Part shown: positions 16,991 through 26,527 of the stretch, one piece after another | Position numbering within the stretch: the stretch's first letter is position 1 | How the letters are laid out: each line of letters starts with the position of its first letter | NCBI RefSeq assembly: GCF_014168815.1 | Contig: NZ_AP021972.1 | Span: 4,340,001 to 4,404,000 of the forward strand | Source of the DNA: Klebsiella sp. WP3-W18-ESBL-02 | GTDB lineage: Bacteria; Pseudomonadota; Gammaproteobacteria; Enterobacterales; Enterobacteriaceae | DNA length: 64,000 nt | Direction of reading: 5' to 3' | Made by a program: the position numbers and the translations under genes | The notes under the pieces: model-generated | What the model was told of the DNA's origin: nothing | Databases searched by the model: none | The model's input: the letters and a program-made list of their open reading frames with translations, nothing else

Positions 16991-19012
16991 ATGATAGGCA
17001 TCTACTCTTCAGGTATCTGGCAACTCCCGCATCTTCAGCGCTTTTTAGGCGAAGCATGCTGCAAACTGACCCCGCTATCTTCTCTCCCGGGCAACGTGGA
17101 TGCCATTGCCGTTTGGGGCGAACGCCCTTCTGCCCTGCGCCCAATTGAACGGGCGCAAAAAGCCGGGTTGCCCGTACTGCGCCTGGAGGATGGATTCACC
17201 CGTTCGTTAGAACTTGGGGTAAACGGCGCACCGCCGTTGGGCATCGTGGTGGACGATCTCGGTATCTATTACGACGCCCGTCGCCCCAGCCGTCTGGAAA
17301 TACTGATCAAACAAGAAGCCGAAACCCCAACGTTGAAAAACGAAGCGCTGCGTGTCACCGCGTTTATTGTTGAAAACGATCTTTCAAAGTACAACCATGC
17401 CCCACGCTTCAAAGAAACGCATCATGACAACGTGACGCTGGTTGTCGATCAAACCTACGGCGACGTCTCCGTTACGCTCGGTGGAGCAACCGAGCGCCAG
17501 TTTGCGGCGATGCTTTCCTGTGCGAAGAAGGAGCACCCGCACGGTGAGATTTGGGTTAAAACCCATCCGGATGTGCTGACAGGAAAAAAGAAAGGCTATT
17601 TTGAAGCGCTGACCGCCGATCCCCGCATTCGGCTGATAACGAAAGATTTCAGCCCGCAGTCCCTGCTGCGCCAGGTTTCGCACGTTTATACCGTGACCTC
17701 GCAGTACGGAATTGAAGCATTAATGGCGGGTAAGAAAGTGACCTGTTTCGGCCTGCCGTGGTATGCCGGCTGGGGGTTAACCGATGACCGTCATCCTCAA
17801 TCACAGGACATTGCCGCCCGCCGTGGCAACGCACCGCTCAGCGCCCTGGTTGCCGCCGCATGGCTGCAATACACCCGCTACGTTGACCCGCACACGGGTG
17901 AAGCTAGCACGCTACCCGATGTACTGGAGTACCTGCGTCTACAGCGTCAACATTTGCTGGCCCGTAGCGGCCAATTGTGGGCCCCCGGAATGACGCTGTG
18001 GAAGAGCAGTATCGTTCGACCCTTTCTAAAAACATCCGGCAACAGCGTTGATTTCTCGCATAAGGGAAAAGAAGCCAGCGCCTGCGTCGTCTGGGGAATT
18101 AAGGGTGAGCAGCGCTGGCGGCAGAAGGCTTCCCAGTACGATATCCCGGTATGGCGGATGGAAGATGGCTTTCTCCGCTCTTCAGGGCTGGGCTCAGATT
18201 TGCAGCCACCGCTATCTCTGGTGCTGGACAAAACCGGCATTTACTACGATGCCAGTCGTCCCAGTGACCTTGAAAATTTGCTCATACATTCTGACCTGGT
18301 GCCGGAACAGCAGCGGCGGGCAGAGTCTTTACGGCAGAAGCTTATCGCAAACAAACTGAGTAAATACAACCTTGGCGCCAGCTGGCAGATACCCGCCGGG
18401 GCCGCAGGTAAGCGTAGGCTGCTGGTGACGGGACAGGTGGAGAATGATGCCTCCATCGCGAGTGGAACCGCAACGATCAGAACAAACCTGTCGCTGCTGA
18501 GCACCGTACGAGCACGCCATCCCGATGCATTTATTATCTACAAGCCCCACCCGGACGTCCTAGTTGGCAACCGACCGGGCCATATTCCGGATGAGGAAAT
18601 GCACCGCCTTGCCGACTGCGTCGCGCTGGACGCCGATATCATCGAATGTATTCAACAGGTTGATGAAGTGCACACCATGACTTCGCTATCAGGGTTTGAG
18701 GCCCTGATGCACGGCAAGGCTGTTTATTGTTACGGCATGCCCTTCTACGCAGGCTGGGGGCTAACCACCGACGAATACGCCTGCGAACGACGTCAGCGTT
18801 TACTGACCATTAGCGACTTGCTCTACCAAACGCTTATCGGCTACCCCGCCTACATTCATCCGGAATCTAAACAGTGCATCTCACCGGAGATGGCCATGGA
18901 CTGGCTGCTTGCACAAAAGCGGCAGGCGATGGGGATAAAACGTGGCGCAGGTCAGTATTTGCAGCGGCAGGGTCGCAAGCTGCACATGCTGATGAAAACG
19001 ATGAAGAACTAG
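16991..19012 (+). CDS. kpsC: Capsule beta-Kdo linker transferase KpsC
   Basis: 673-residue cytoplasmic protein with two homologous GT99-type Kdo-transferase halves. Each half has the motifs RLEDGFTRSLELG / RMEDGFLRSSGLGS, GIYYDA and WVKTHPDVL / YKPHPDVL, followed by a PWYAGWGLT / PFYAGWGLT segment. It builds the poly-Kdo linker on phosphatidylglycerol that carries group 2-type capsules. It ends 18 bases before kpsS. Length matches E. coli KpsC (about 675). Confidence 0.95.
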   Translation: MIGIYSSGIWQLPHLQRFLGEACCKLTPLSSLPGNVDAIAVWGERPSALRPIERAQKAGLPVLRLEDGFTRSLELGVNGAPPLGIVVDDLGIYYDARRPSRLEILIKQEAETPTLKNEALRVTAFIVENDLSKYNHAPRFKETHHDNVTLVVDQTYGDVSVTLGGATERQFAAMLSCAKKEHPHGEIWVKTHPDVLTGKKKGYFEALTADPRIRLITKDFSPQSLLRQVSHVYTVTSQYGIEALMAGKKVTCFGLPWYAGWGLTDDRHPQSQDIAARRGNAPLSALVAAAWLQYTRYVDPHTGEASTLPDVLEYLRLQRQHLLARSGQLWAPGMTLWKSSIVRPFLKTSGNSVDFSHKGKEASACVVWGIKGEQRWRQKASQYDIPVWRMEDGFLRSSGLGSDLQPPLSLVLDKTGIYYDASRPSDLENLLIHSDLVPEQQRRAESLRQKLIANKLSKYNLGASWQIPAGAAGKRRLLVTGQVENDASIASGTATIRTNLSLLSTVRARHPDAFIIYKPHPDVLVGNRPGHIPDEEMHRLADCVALDADIIECIQQVDEVHTMTSLSGFEALMHGKAVYCYGMPFYAGWGLTTDEYACERRQRLLTISDLLYQTLIGYPAYIHPESKQCISPEMAMDWLLAQKRQAMGIKRGAGQYLQRQGRKLHMLMKTMKN

Positions 19013-19030
19013 CATCGAGAAGGATTCTCC

Positions 19031-20278
19031 ATGAACAGTAATACGATTAATACGCTCCTCTCAGGAAAGCGCTACCTGCTTTTGCAGGGGCCAATGGGCC
19101 CGTTCTTCAACGATATGGCGGAATGGCTGGAGTCCCAGGGCCGCGAGGCTATGAATGTCGTCTTTAACGCCGGCGATCGTTTTTACTGCCGTACCAGGCA
19201 GTACTTAACGTACAAGCAAACGCCAGGAGAGTTTCCGCACTGGCTAAAAGAGACATGGCAAACCTATCCCTTCGATACCATCCTGTGTTTCGGTGACTGT
19301 CGCCACCTCCATCAGGCCGCTAAGCGCTGGGCGCAAGCCAAAGGCGTGCGCTTCCTGGCTTTCGAAGAGGGCTACCTACGGCCACACTTCATTACCCTGG
19401 AAAATGGGGGCGTAAACGCTTATTCATCCCTTCCCCGCGATCCTGAATTCTATCGCCAGCTCCCCGAGCAAGCAGAACTTGAGGTACACAGTTTGAAGCC
19501 CTCAACTAAGCTGCGTATCTGGCACGCCACATGGTATTACCTGGTCAGTTGGTATCATCGAGAGCAATTCCCCCAGTATCGCCATCACAAGGTGTTTTCA
19601 CCCTGGTATGAAGGTAAATGCTGGATCCGTGCCGGCTGGAGAAAACAGTGGTATCGCTATAAAGAACGCCACGTGATGGGCATGCTAAAGAGCAAGCTGG
19701 ATAAACGTTATTTTCTCGCCATTCTTCAGGTTTACAACGACAGCCAGATACGCAACCACAGTCCTTATAAGGATGTGCGTAACTACATCAACGACGTGAT
19801 GTATTCGTTTTCGAAGAAGGCATTACCCACGGATTCCCTGGTGTTTAAGCACCATCCGATGGATCGTGGGCATCGACTGTATGGGCCGTTGATTAAAAAG
19901 CTGAGCAAACAGTATGGCGTGAGTAGCCGGGTTATTTATGTTCACGATCTGCCAATGCCCAAAATGCTGACGCATGCGAAGGCGGTTATCACGATTAACA
20001 GCACGGCAGGAATTTCTGCGCTGATCCACAACAAACCGTTGAAAGTAATGGGGCAGGCGCTGTATGACATTAAAGGGCTGACGTACCAGGGGCATTTAAA
20101 CCAGTTCTGGACGGGACATTTTAATCCTGATATGAAATTGTTTAAGAAATTTAGCATTTATTTGCGGGCTAATACGCAGATTAATGCGGTGTTTTATGGA
20201 CGGAAGTCACCTGAAATGGTGCAGTATCAGGTGACTCACGAAGAGAAGGTTATGGAGGGGAAGTGGTTTTTGCAGTGA
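19031..20278 (+). CDS. kpsS: Capsule Kdo-linker initiating transferase KpsS
   Basis: 415-residue cytoplasmic protein adding the first Kdo to the lipid acceptor. Visible are LLLQGPMGPFFNDMAEWL at the N-terminus, FLAFEEGYLRPHFITLE (near residue 115) and FKHHPMDRGHR (near 275), then TINSTAGISALIHNKP, all typical of the capsule polysaccharide biosynthesis family. It is the last gene of the plus-strand kps group and converges on the minus-strand operon across a 151-bp AT-rich gap. Confidence 0.94.
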   Translation: MNSNTINTLLSGKRYLLLQGPMGPFFNDMAEWLESQGREAMNVVFNAGDRFYCRTRQYLTYKQTPGEFPHWLKETWQTYPFDTILCFGDCRHLHQAAKRWAQAKGVRFLAFEEGYLRPHFITLENGGVNAYSSLPRDPEFYRQLPEQAELEVHSLKPSTKLRIWHATWYYLVSWYHREQFPQYRHHKVFSPWYEGKCWIRAGWRKQWYRYKERHVMGMLKSKLDKRYFLAILQVYNDSQIRNHSPYKDVRNYINDVMYSFSKKALPTDSLVFKHHPMDRGHRLYGPLIKKLSKQYGVSSRVIYVHDLPMPKMLTHAKAVITINSTAGISALIHNKPLKVMGQALYDIKGLTYQGHLNQFWTGHFNPDMKLFKKFSIYLRANTQINAVFYGRKSPEMVQYQVTHEEKVMEGKWFLQ

Positions 20279-20429
20279 AAGGGTGTTCGAGTATAACAAT
20301 AGAATATTTGTTATTACCTTTTAAATAATAGACCAAATTTTATAACATAGAAACACCATTATATAAGATCAACCAATACAACATTGAAAAATATAAAATA
20401 CAAATATTAGAAGAGAGAAAAATTATAAT

Positions 20430-21071
20430 TCATAACACACGAACAGGAAGTGGCTCCATTGATATTAATTCTCTTTGCCATTTAACATTCTCTTTAATTA
20501 CTTTCGCGGGAATCCCCACAGACAAGGTGTTCTTAGGTAGTGGTTTCGTCACAATAGATTTTGCGCCAATTATACTTCCGCTACCAATTGTTACGCCTTT
20601 CTGTACGATAACTCCTTCTCCAATCCATACTGAGTCATCAATTTTCACATCACGAGCCGGATTAATTCTCTCACCAGTCCCAATACTTATTATTGAATGC
20701 CAATCCGTTGTAGATATTGAGATATCAGAAAAAAGACACCCATCTCCAATCAGTATGTTAGCCTTTTCCATAGCCGTGAACAACGCATGTCTATTCATGA
20801 CTGTTTTCTGACCAATAATAATCTTAGAGTCTGAGCCTATGTAGTAACGCCCACGAATATAGGTTGAAGAACCAATGTCTAAAAGACCGTTGCCTTGTTC
20901 TAGATTCAATGAAAAATTATTTAAAATACATCCATCACCAAATATAATTTTTGACCCATTGCTTTTCCCATAAGTGAGAGAAAACACACCAGTAACTCTG
21001 GATGGCCGACCGACAACCTCATTTCCAGCCGCGATGAATCGTGCAATTTGTTGTTCTATATCTTCATTCAT
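20430..21071 (-). CDS. Hexapeptide-repeat acyltransferase (LbH family)
   Basis: 213 residues with left-handed beta-helix repeats from about residue 45 to 185 (for example KIDDSVWIGEGVIVQKGVTI and GSGSIIGAKSIVTKPLPKNT). The C-terminal SVGIPAKVIKE motif is that of CatB/WbbJ/MaaA-type O-acetyltransferases. The likely role is O-acetylation of the capsule sugar, inferred from its position as last gene of the minus-strand capsule operon. It is very AT-rich compared with the kpsEDCS group. Acyl donor and acceptor cannot be told from sequence. Confidence 0.85.
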   Translation of the reverse strand: MNEDIEQQIARFIAAGNEVVGRPSRVTGVFSLTYGKSNGSKIIFGDGCILNNFSLNLEQGNGLLDIGSSTYIRGRYYIGSDSKIIIGQKTVMNRHALFTAMEKANILIGDGCLFSDISISTTDWHSIISIGTGERINPARDVKIDDSVWIGEGVIVQKGVTIGSGSIIGAKSIVTKPLPKNTLSVGIPAKVIKENVKWQRELISMEPLPVRVL

Positions 21072-21140
21072 GTTACACCGCCAATAAGTTTATTTAAAAA
21101 ATAAAAAAATCAAGTTTAGATTAAAAATCACACAATGCCT

Positions 21141-22240
21141 CTACCTATAAAAATCTTTTAAAAAATCTGACAATGCATTGCAGTAACTATTATCTGAAAA
21201 TTCATTTGAACTAAAATCATTTGCACAAAAAGAGTGTGGCAAATTATTATTTTTTTTTGCACTTAGCAAATAGTTATAAAAACCTTTAGCCGATGGAGAC
21301 CTTATATTAAAGTAAACACTAATATCAATATTAGGGGATGCATCTCCAAAATAATATTGCAGATACGGAACTAAGAAAGTAGCAAGATTCAAATCCTCCC
21401 CTGATCTAAAATTATTTTTAGAAAACGCGTTTATCCTATCACCAAATAGTTCAAATGCAAGGTTATAATATTTTTTTTGAGCGGAACATAAGTATGAGTT
21501 ATTGCCCTATCATATTTAACGTTAAGTTTCCTTTTGAATAATTCATTAACATTATTGCATGCAGAGAGCGTCGCAGTCCTCCTCCCAATATCATTCATAG
21601 AAATTATACTTTTTGCACTCGCGAATAAACTGGCATGTCCATTAGATCTAAAGAAATGAGATGAATCCATCTCTCTAGCAACAAAAAAATCGTCATTAAA
21701 ATAAATGAAATCATCAGACAGCCCAGGTATTTTATGTAAATAGGCTTCAATAACATGAGAATTAAATGTTGGGAGAAACTCAGTCGGAATAATTTCTTTG
21801 TGATCAATAATTTTTACTTTATTTAAGAAGAGAGCAGGAAGCTCAGGAATTTGCTCATCCGTTACAACATATATATTATTAACCCAAGGAAGATACTTAT
21901 TTACACTAAGAATAGAGAAATAAAGTTCATTATGATCAGTATATCTTGAATCCTCCGTTGCATACAATTCCAAATCGCCTACATTTGATATATAGCTATT
22001 CTTTTTTTCTACCCACGATGAATCATTTAAAGAAACCCATGTATACACAACATCAATGTTACAACTGGGAGAAAAACCCTTATTAATATTAAATTCGGTA
22101 TCGTAAATGATGTTTTCCGTTAATGATTGAACATCACATTGATTTAAGACAAGAGGAAATTTATTAATTAATGCATCTCTAACATACAGGCCTGGATGTG
22201 ATATAAACTTCCTAACTTTCCTATTAATTTTTAAATTCAT
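21141..22240 (-). pseudogene. Stealth-type capsular polysaccharide phosphotransferase, frameshifted at a poly-A tract
   Basis: The gene starts MNLKINRKVRKFISHPGLYV at 22240. Stealth motifs are IDVVYTWVSLNDSSW (CR1), TDHNELYFSILSVNKYLPWV and IYVVTDEQIPEL (CR2), and IPGLSDDFIYFNDDFF (CR3). The frame breaks just after an A8 run (21471-21478 on the plus strand reads T8) and stops at 21431. With nine A the frame continues through YYNLAFELFGDRINAFSKNN and RSGEDLNLATFLVPYLQYYF (CR4) to a stop at 21141, giving 366 residues, the usual Stealth length. Stealth enzymes transfer hexose-1-phosphate to make phosphodiester-linked polymers. As read, CR4 is lost, so the product is probably inactive unless slippage restores it. 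Confidence 0.88.
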
Positions 22241-22304
22241 AAATCAATCACCAACAGAGTTCATTCTAATGAGGAGAGGTCCCCCTCCCCTCATATATCA
22301 AGGG

Positions 22305-23216
22305 TTAATTATCTAAAATAATTTCGTTCTCAGATATTGACTCATGGGGTACAATATCATTAAGGAAGGTATCGAAATCAGCTTTATCCTTGATTGCATG
22401 GTTAAATGTAATTGCCAATGGACAGCGCTTAGAACCATGTACTGATTTTATCCATACAAATTTCTCCATGTAACCATAACTAAGATTTGCATATTGTACA
22501 GGAGTAGCCTTTACAGTGTCCTTGCCAACCAAAGAATTAACAACTGGTAAAAAATCAAAAAGATAGAATGCATTGTTATCAATATCTTTAGCAATGTCGT
22601 TGTAATGGACCAATTGCATATTATCAATACAGCAATAGTTATTTATTGAGGAGAAATTAACTGAAGCCCCTGGCAATAATTGGCCAAGAACATCCATTAG
22701 CCTTTCATCTTTTTTAAATTGCTTTGTTATATAAGTAAATGGCACTCCTGCGTTACTTATAAAGTCAGAAACATTGACATTTCGTAAAAAAAAGAAATTC
22801 ATATCAATGAATACGAAAATTTCTTTTTTTGGAGATATTCGCAACACAACCTTTTCAAAAAAATCCTGATACGTCTCATATATAACATAATTATTATTTA
22901 GAGTTTTTATGTTTTTTGAAATATAATATACCCGATTGAAATTGGTGTATTTTTCAATAGAGCGGCATTGATATTTCAATATATCAGACTTTGCAATATT
23001 ATCAGAAATAACATCAACAACAACCAAATTAACTTTAACTGCCTCAAGGTTATATTTAAGTAAAGGTATATTTGCTTGCGCATCATTGTCCTTTTTACTT
23101 ACTTCACTTGCTTTTCCGTTCATTACTATTTTCCTTTGAGTCTTATTAAATCGTTTTGATAACGCATCATTGAAAAACAACTTTGGATTGTGAACTAATT
23201 TTCTCATTTTTGACAT
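22305..23216 (-). CDS. Unrecognised capsule-locus protein, possible glycosyltransferase
   Basis: 303 residues, no family recognised. The N-terminus MSKMRKLVHNPKLFFNDALS resembles the short basic leader of many capsule transferases, including the neighbouring Stealth protein (RKxxxxPxLxxxDA pattern). A segment EIFVFIDMNFFFLRNVNVSDF (about residues 133-153) has the look of a D-x-N/D-type nucleotide-sugar site, and CCIDNMQLVHYND follows; this is only suggestive. No signal peptide or membrane segment is seen. The start overlaps the stop of the upstream IS-split gene, so they are co-translated. AT-rich, with rare-codon character, consistent with horizontal transfer. Confidence 0.6.
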   Translation of the reverse strand: MSKMRKLVHNPKLFFNDALSKRFNKTQRKIVMNGKASEVSKKDNDAQANIPLLKYNLEAVKVNLVVVDVISDNIAKSDILKYQCRSIEKYTNFNRVYYISKNIKTLNNNYVIYETYQDFFEKVVLRISPKKEIFVFIDMNFFFLRNVNVSDFISNAGVPFTYITKQFKKDERLMDVLGQLLPGASVNFSSINNYCCIDNMQLVHYNDIAKDIDNNAFYLFDFLPVVNSLVGKDTVKATPVQYANLSYGYMEKFVWIKSVHGSKRCPLAITFNHAIKDKADFDTFLNDIVPHESISENEIILDN

Positions 23217-24926
23217 TAATCACAGACCTCCAAGAACCTTTCTACAACTTTAGATATCTCATATCGTTCGATATAGGTTTTCCTTGCATTTACTCCCAGC
23301 CTATCTAATAAATCATTATCATTTATTAAGCGTTCCATTTGAGAAGCTAAATGATGAACATCAAAACAAGGAGAAACCAGAGAGTTAAACTCATGTTTGA
23401 GAAATTCCTTTGGCCCATACTCAATATCAAAACTGACGACTGGTTTACCCATGCTGAAACTTTCAATATAGACCATACCAAAACCTTCCCTAGAAGAGGT
23501 CAAGGCACAAAAATCGCTATTATATATTTCCTCATACACTAAAGAAGTTGGTGGGCAGATCCGTACTTGTGATTTCAAATTCAATTTTTCTATCATATCC
23601 ATTAATAGTGGTTTTTGCTCACCATCACCATAAATATCTAATTTCCAATCAGGATACTTTACAGCAATAATAGAAAATGACTCAATTAACAAATCAAACT
23701 GTTTCATTTCGACCAATCGTCCAAATGAAACTATTCGATTGGTCTTTTTTCGCTCACCAACTAATGATAACAATGAGAGTTGATCTGCAATTCCATTGGG
23801 GATGTTTGTAATGTTTTTGACACCATTACTTAAATAGTCTGATATTTGAAATTCAGTTAGAACAATTATTTTTGATGCATTGTTGTAATTTTTAATTATC
23901 GCTTTTTTAATTTCTTCACTATGCGAATTAAACTCTTTATGTTCCTGAACAACTATTTTATTTGTATTATTTGAGTTTTTTATAAGATTTATACAAACGC
24001 CAGGGAATGTACCTACAAGCACGCTATTATGTATACTCCTAATTATTTTAACTAGTTTAATGTCTGTTAGTAGTGATAACCCTGAATATAAATCTTCTGT
24101 CTGATAGAATAATCTAGAACGCATCTTTGATAATGCATTCTCTAATGGCGTTCGATATTTCCCTTTACTTCTTACATCATTTAAAAACTCCAACCTAACA
24201 CTAGGATCTATATTTAATACAGGAGTGTCAGATGTCTTCCTCAACGAAATTATAGTTACCAAATAACCAATTGAAACTAAAAAATTCGCTTGATTTATTA
24301 CAGTTTGTACAGTTCCGCCAACTCCATATGCGTTGTAGCAGAAAAAAATAATATTTTTTTGTTTTTTTTCAATAAGTAAGTCTACGAACTTATTAGTTTT
24401 ACTAAACCCTTCATAATCATTTTTTACCTTGGTATAATTAACCGCCGCTAGCGCATTCAGTTTTTCATAAGAATTCTCTTTTGAAAGATAATTTTCAATT
24501 TCTTTAACAGTTCTAACAGTTACTCCCAGAAAATCATATGGCGATGACATAAAGTGTCCTCGCTCATATTTATATTGATCATAATCAAAATGAAGAAATA
24601 TAACTGGAGTTTTTAACAAATTAAATTCAAAAGCAACAGATGAATAATCAGTGATACAGATTGCAGTATCTTCCAGAACACTGTTAAAGTCATTCTGCCC
24701 AGCAAAATCTATGTTCCCATCAAATATTTGATAAAGTTTATCCTTCAGTCCTAAAATTTTTTCATGAAGATAAAATCTAATCTGCAAATTATGTTCTTCT
24801 GCAAAATCCAAAATACCATGTGACGACTTTATAGCTCGAACAAGCTGGAGAAATGAATTGTCATCACTTTTCTTAGTCCATTCGTCTCGCCAAGTAAAGA
24901 AAAATAATAATGATTTATTTTTCTTA

Positions 24927-25795
24927 GAACCTATCCCAAAAGGAATTGTCAGATAATAAAATATGATAATTTCTGAGGGCGAAGCGTGGCGGGCAACAAG
25001 TGGCAGATCAGTGATGGACTCTGGGAGAAAATGGCTCCACTCATCCCGGAGCATAAAACTCAACACCCGCTGGGTACGCACCGCAAGCGGGTTGATAATC
25101 GCGCTGCAATGAACGCCATTTTCTTCGTACTCAGGACGGGCTGCCAATGGAATGCGCTGAATGCCACCGGTATATGCTCGTCAAGCTCTGCTCATCGCCG
25201 ATTTCAGGAGTGGCGAGATGCTGGAGTATTTGAACGCTTCTGGCAAAATGGGTTGCTTGCTTGCGAACAGTTGGACTCTATTGACTGGTCGTGGCTGTCG
25301 ATGGATGGTTGTATAACCAAATCACCGCTGGCAGGCTCAAAAAAACAGGCAGGAACCCTACAGACCGGGGGAAACAGGGCGTAAAGCGCAGTCTGATGAC
25401 TGACGGGAACGGGCTACCGCTTGCACTGGTTGTTGCCGGAGCAAATACGCACGACATAAAGTTGGTTACGGATACGCTCGATGCCCTCCAGACGGGCAGA
25501 CCGGGCAAGAGGCTCCGGTTGTGCATGGACAAAGGGTATGAAGCGGAATGGCTGGAATCGTATCTGAAAAGTCGTCGCTATGAACCTCATATCCAGTCAC
25601 GAAAGGATGAGTCAGAGGCCATCAAATACACGGATTTTAAGGCTCACCGCTGGGTTGTAGAGAGAACACACAGTTGGATGAATCGCTACCGCCGTGTCCT
25701 GACTCGTTGGGAGAAGAAGGTCGAGAATTATGAGGCGATGCTGCATTTTGCCTGTGGTGTCATTGTCTGGAACAAAACCCTATTGGGATAGGCTC
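24927..25795 (+). mobile_element. IS5-family insertion sequence (IS427/IS1031-like), 869 bp
   Basis: Terminal inverted repeats GAACCTATCCCAAAAGG (24927 on) and its imperfect complement ending at 25795 (GAGCCTATCCCAATAGG when reversed), 15 of 17 matching. It encodes one DDE transposase split in two frames with a slippery A7. It sits antisense to the disrupted capsule gene. The exact ISfinder name cannot be given without a search. Confidence 0.92.
24986..25791 (+). CDS. IS5-family transposase made by -1 frameshift
   Basis: The first frame (24986-25384) encodes MAGNKWQISDGLWEKMAPLI to DWSWLSMDGCITK; the second, entered one base back at the A7 tract (25339-25345, read as A-AAA-AAA-C), continues GRNPTDRGKQGVKRSLMTDG through ALVVAGANTHDIKLV and CMDKGYEAEWL to the WVVERTHSWMNRYRRV motif. 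The fused product would be 268 residues, with DDE residues in SMDG, ANTHD or CMDKGY, and WVVERTH. Programmed -1 frameshifting at A-runs is common in IS5-family elements, so this is probably a working transposase and not a broken one. It catalyses movement of the element by a DDE mechanism. Confidence 0.85.
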
Positions 25796-26527
25796 TTAGT
25801 GATATTCTGCAGATTCTCATGTCTCGGCAGACCACAATTTGCAATCCGACAATCAAGAAAACCAATGCTAATAATCAGCTTTCTTAAAACTTTTAAATCA
25901 ACTTCTTCAACATTTTTTTCTTGAGTATAATATGAATTAAGCAATTTAATGTAAAAGTCTTTTAAATCTTTTTTCTCAACATAGCCTTTTAAATGTGGTA
26001 TCTTATATTTAGAAATTATCTTGTTAATTTGATGTATATCTGATTTTGACTGAAGTATATCGCTAACAATATATTTCTCATTTTTCAATGATGTACTAAA
26101 ATACCTAACCCGTCCATTATAATGCCCCTTATAGAAATGAATCTTTTTATAAGAAATAATTCCATGCTGAAGATAGAAAATTGGAGCCCATCCTTTTGAT
26201 AATGGTGTTTTTTTGAAAGAAGGGAATACATCCATATAACCATCATTAAGCATCAAATAGTCTGCCTTAAAAAACAATCTTCGATGCATTAAACTATTTT
26301 TTAATATTATATTTCTCTTAAATAGAGATAGCGACTCTATATCGATGTTATCCCGCTCATAAATATAAAAAGTATTTTTATATCCATGTTCGATTCTATG
26401 TTTGAAGTAAGCGAATCCATTATCCCTAGCCTGTAACCCGCCCTTTTCACTAATCAAAATTAGAAGATCATCTTTCTTAGACATATCCATAAAAGCACCA
26501 ATCCATTTAGATATAAAAAGCAAAATA

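Larger units (their letters stand above)
24924..25798. repeat. TTA target-site duplication flanking the IS
   Basis: TTA at 24924-24926 and again at 25796-25798 directly border the two inverted repeats. A TNA duplication is usual for several IS5-family subgroups. Confidence 0.85.
23216..26523 (-). pseudogene. CDP-glycerol glycerophosphotransferase-like / GT4 fusion, split by IS
   Basis: The two pieces 26523-25799 and 24926-23216 join in frame when the IS (24927-25795) and one copy of the TTA duplication are removed: 2436 bp, 811 residues. Around the junction the restored protein reads GLPRHENLQNITKKNKS, then LLFFFTWRDEW, and further on AICITDYSSVAFEFNLLKTP (near residue 330), features of TagB/TagF-type polyol-phosphate transferases. 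The C-terminal part (about 433-811) is a GT4 glycosyltransferase: YNAYGVGGTVQTV, IVSFGRLVEMKQFDLLIESF and SREGFGMVYIESFSMGKPVV. The first part opens four bases past kpsT, at TTG 26523 or ATG 26490. The IS truncates it at residue 242, so full polymerase function is probably lost. Confidence 0.88.

Noticed and set aside
24927..25147. N-terminus of the GT4 gene reading from within the IS
   Set aside because: The first 70 or so residues are the reverse strand of the IS, not part of the original protein; the true N-terminal half is on the other side of the IS.
25339..25345. Inactivating frameshift in the IS transposase
   Set aside because: Both halves are intact around an A7 slippery site, which in IS5-family elements is a normal programmed frameshift.
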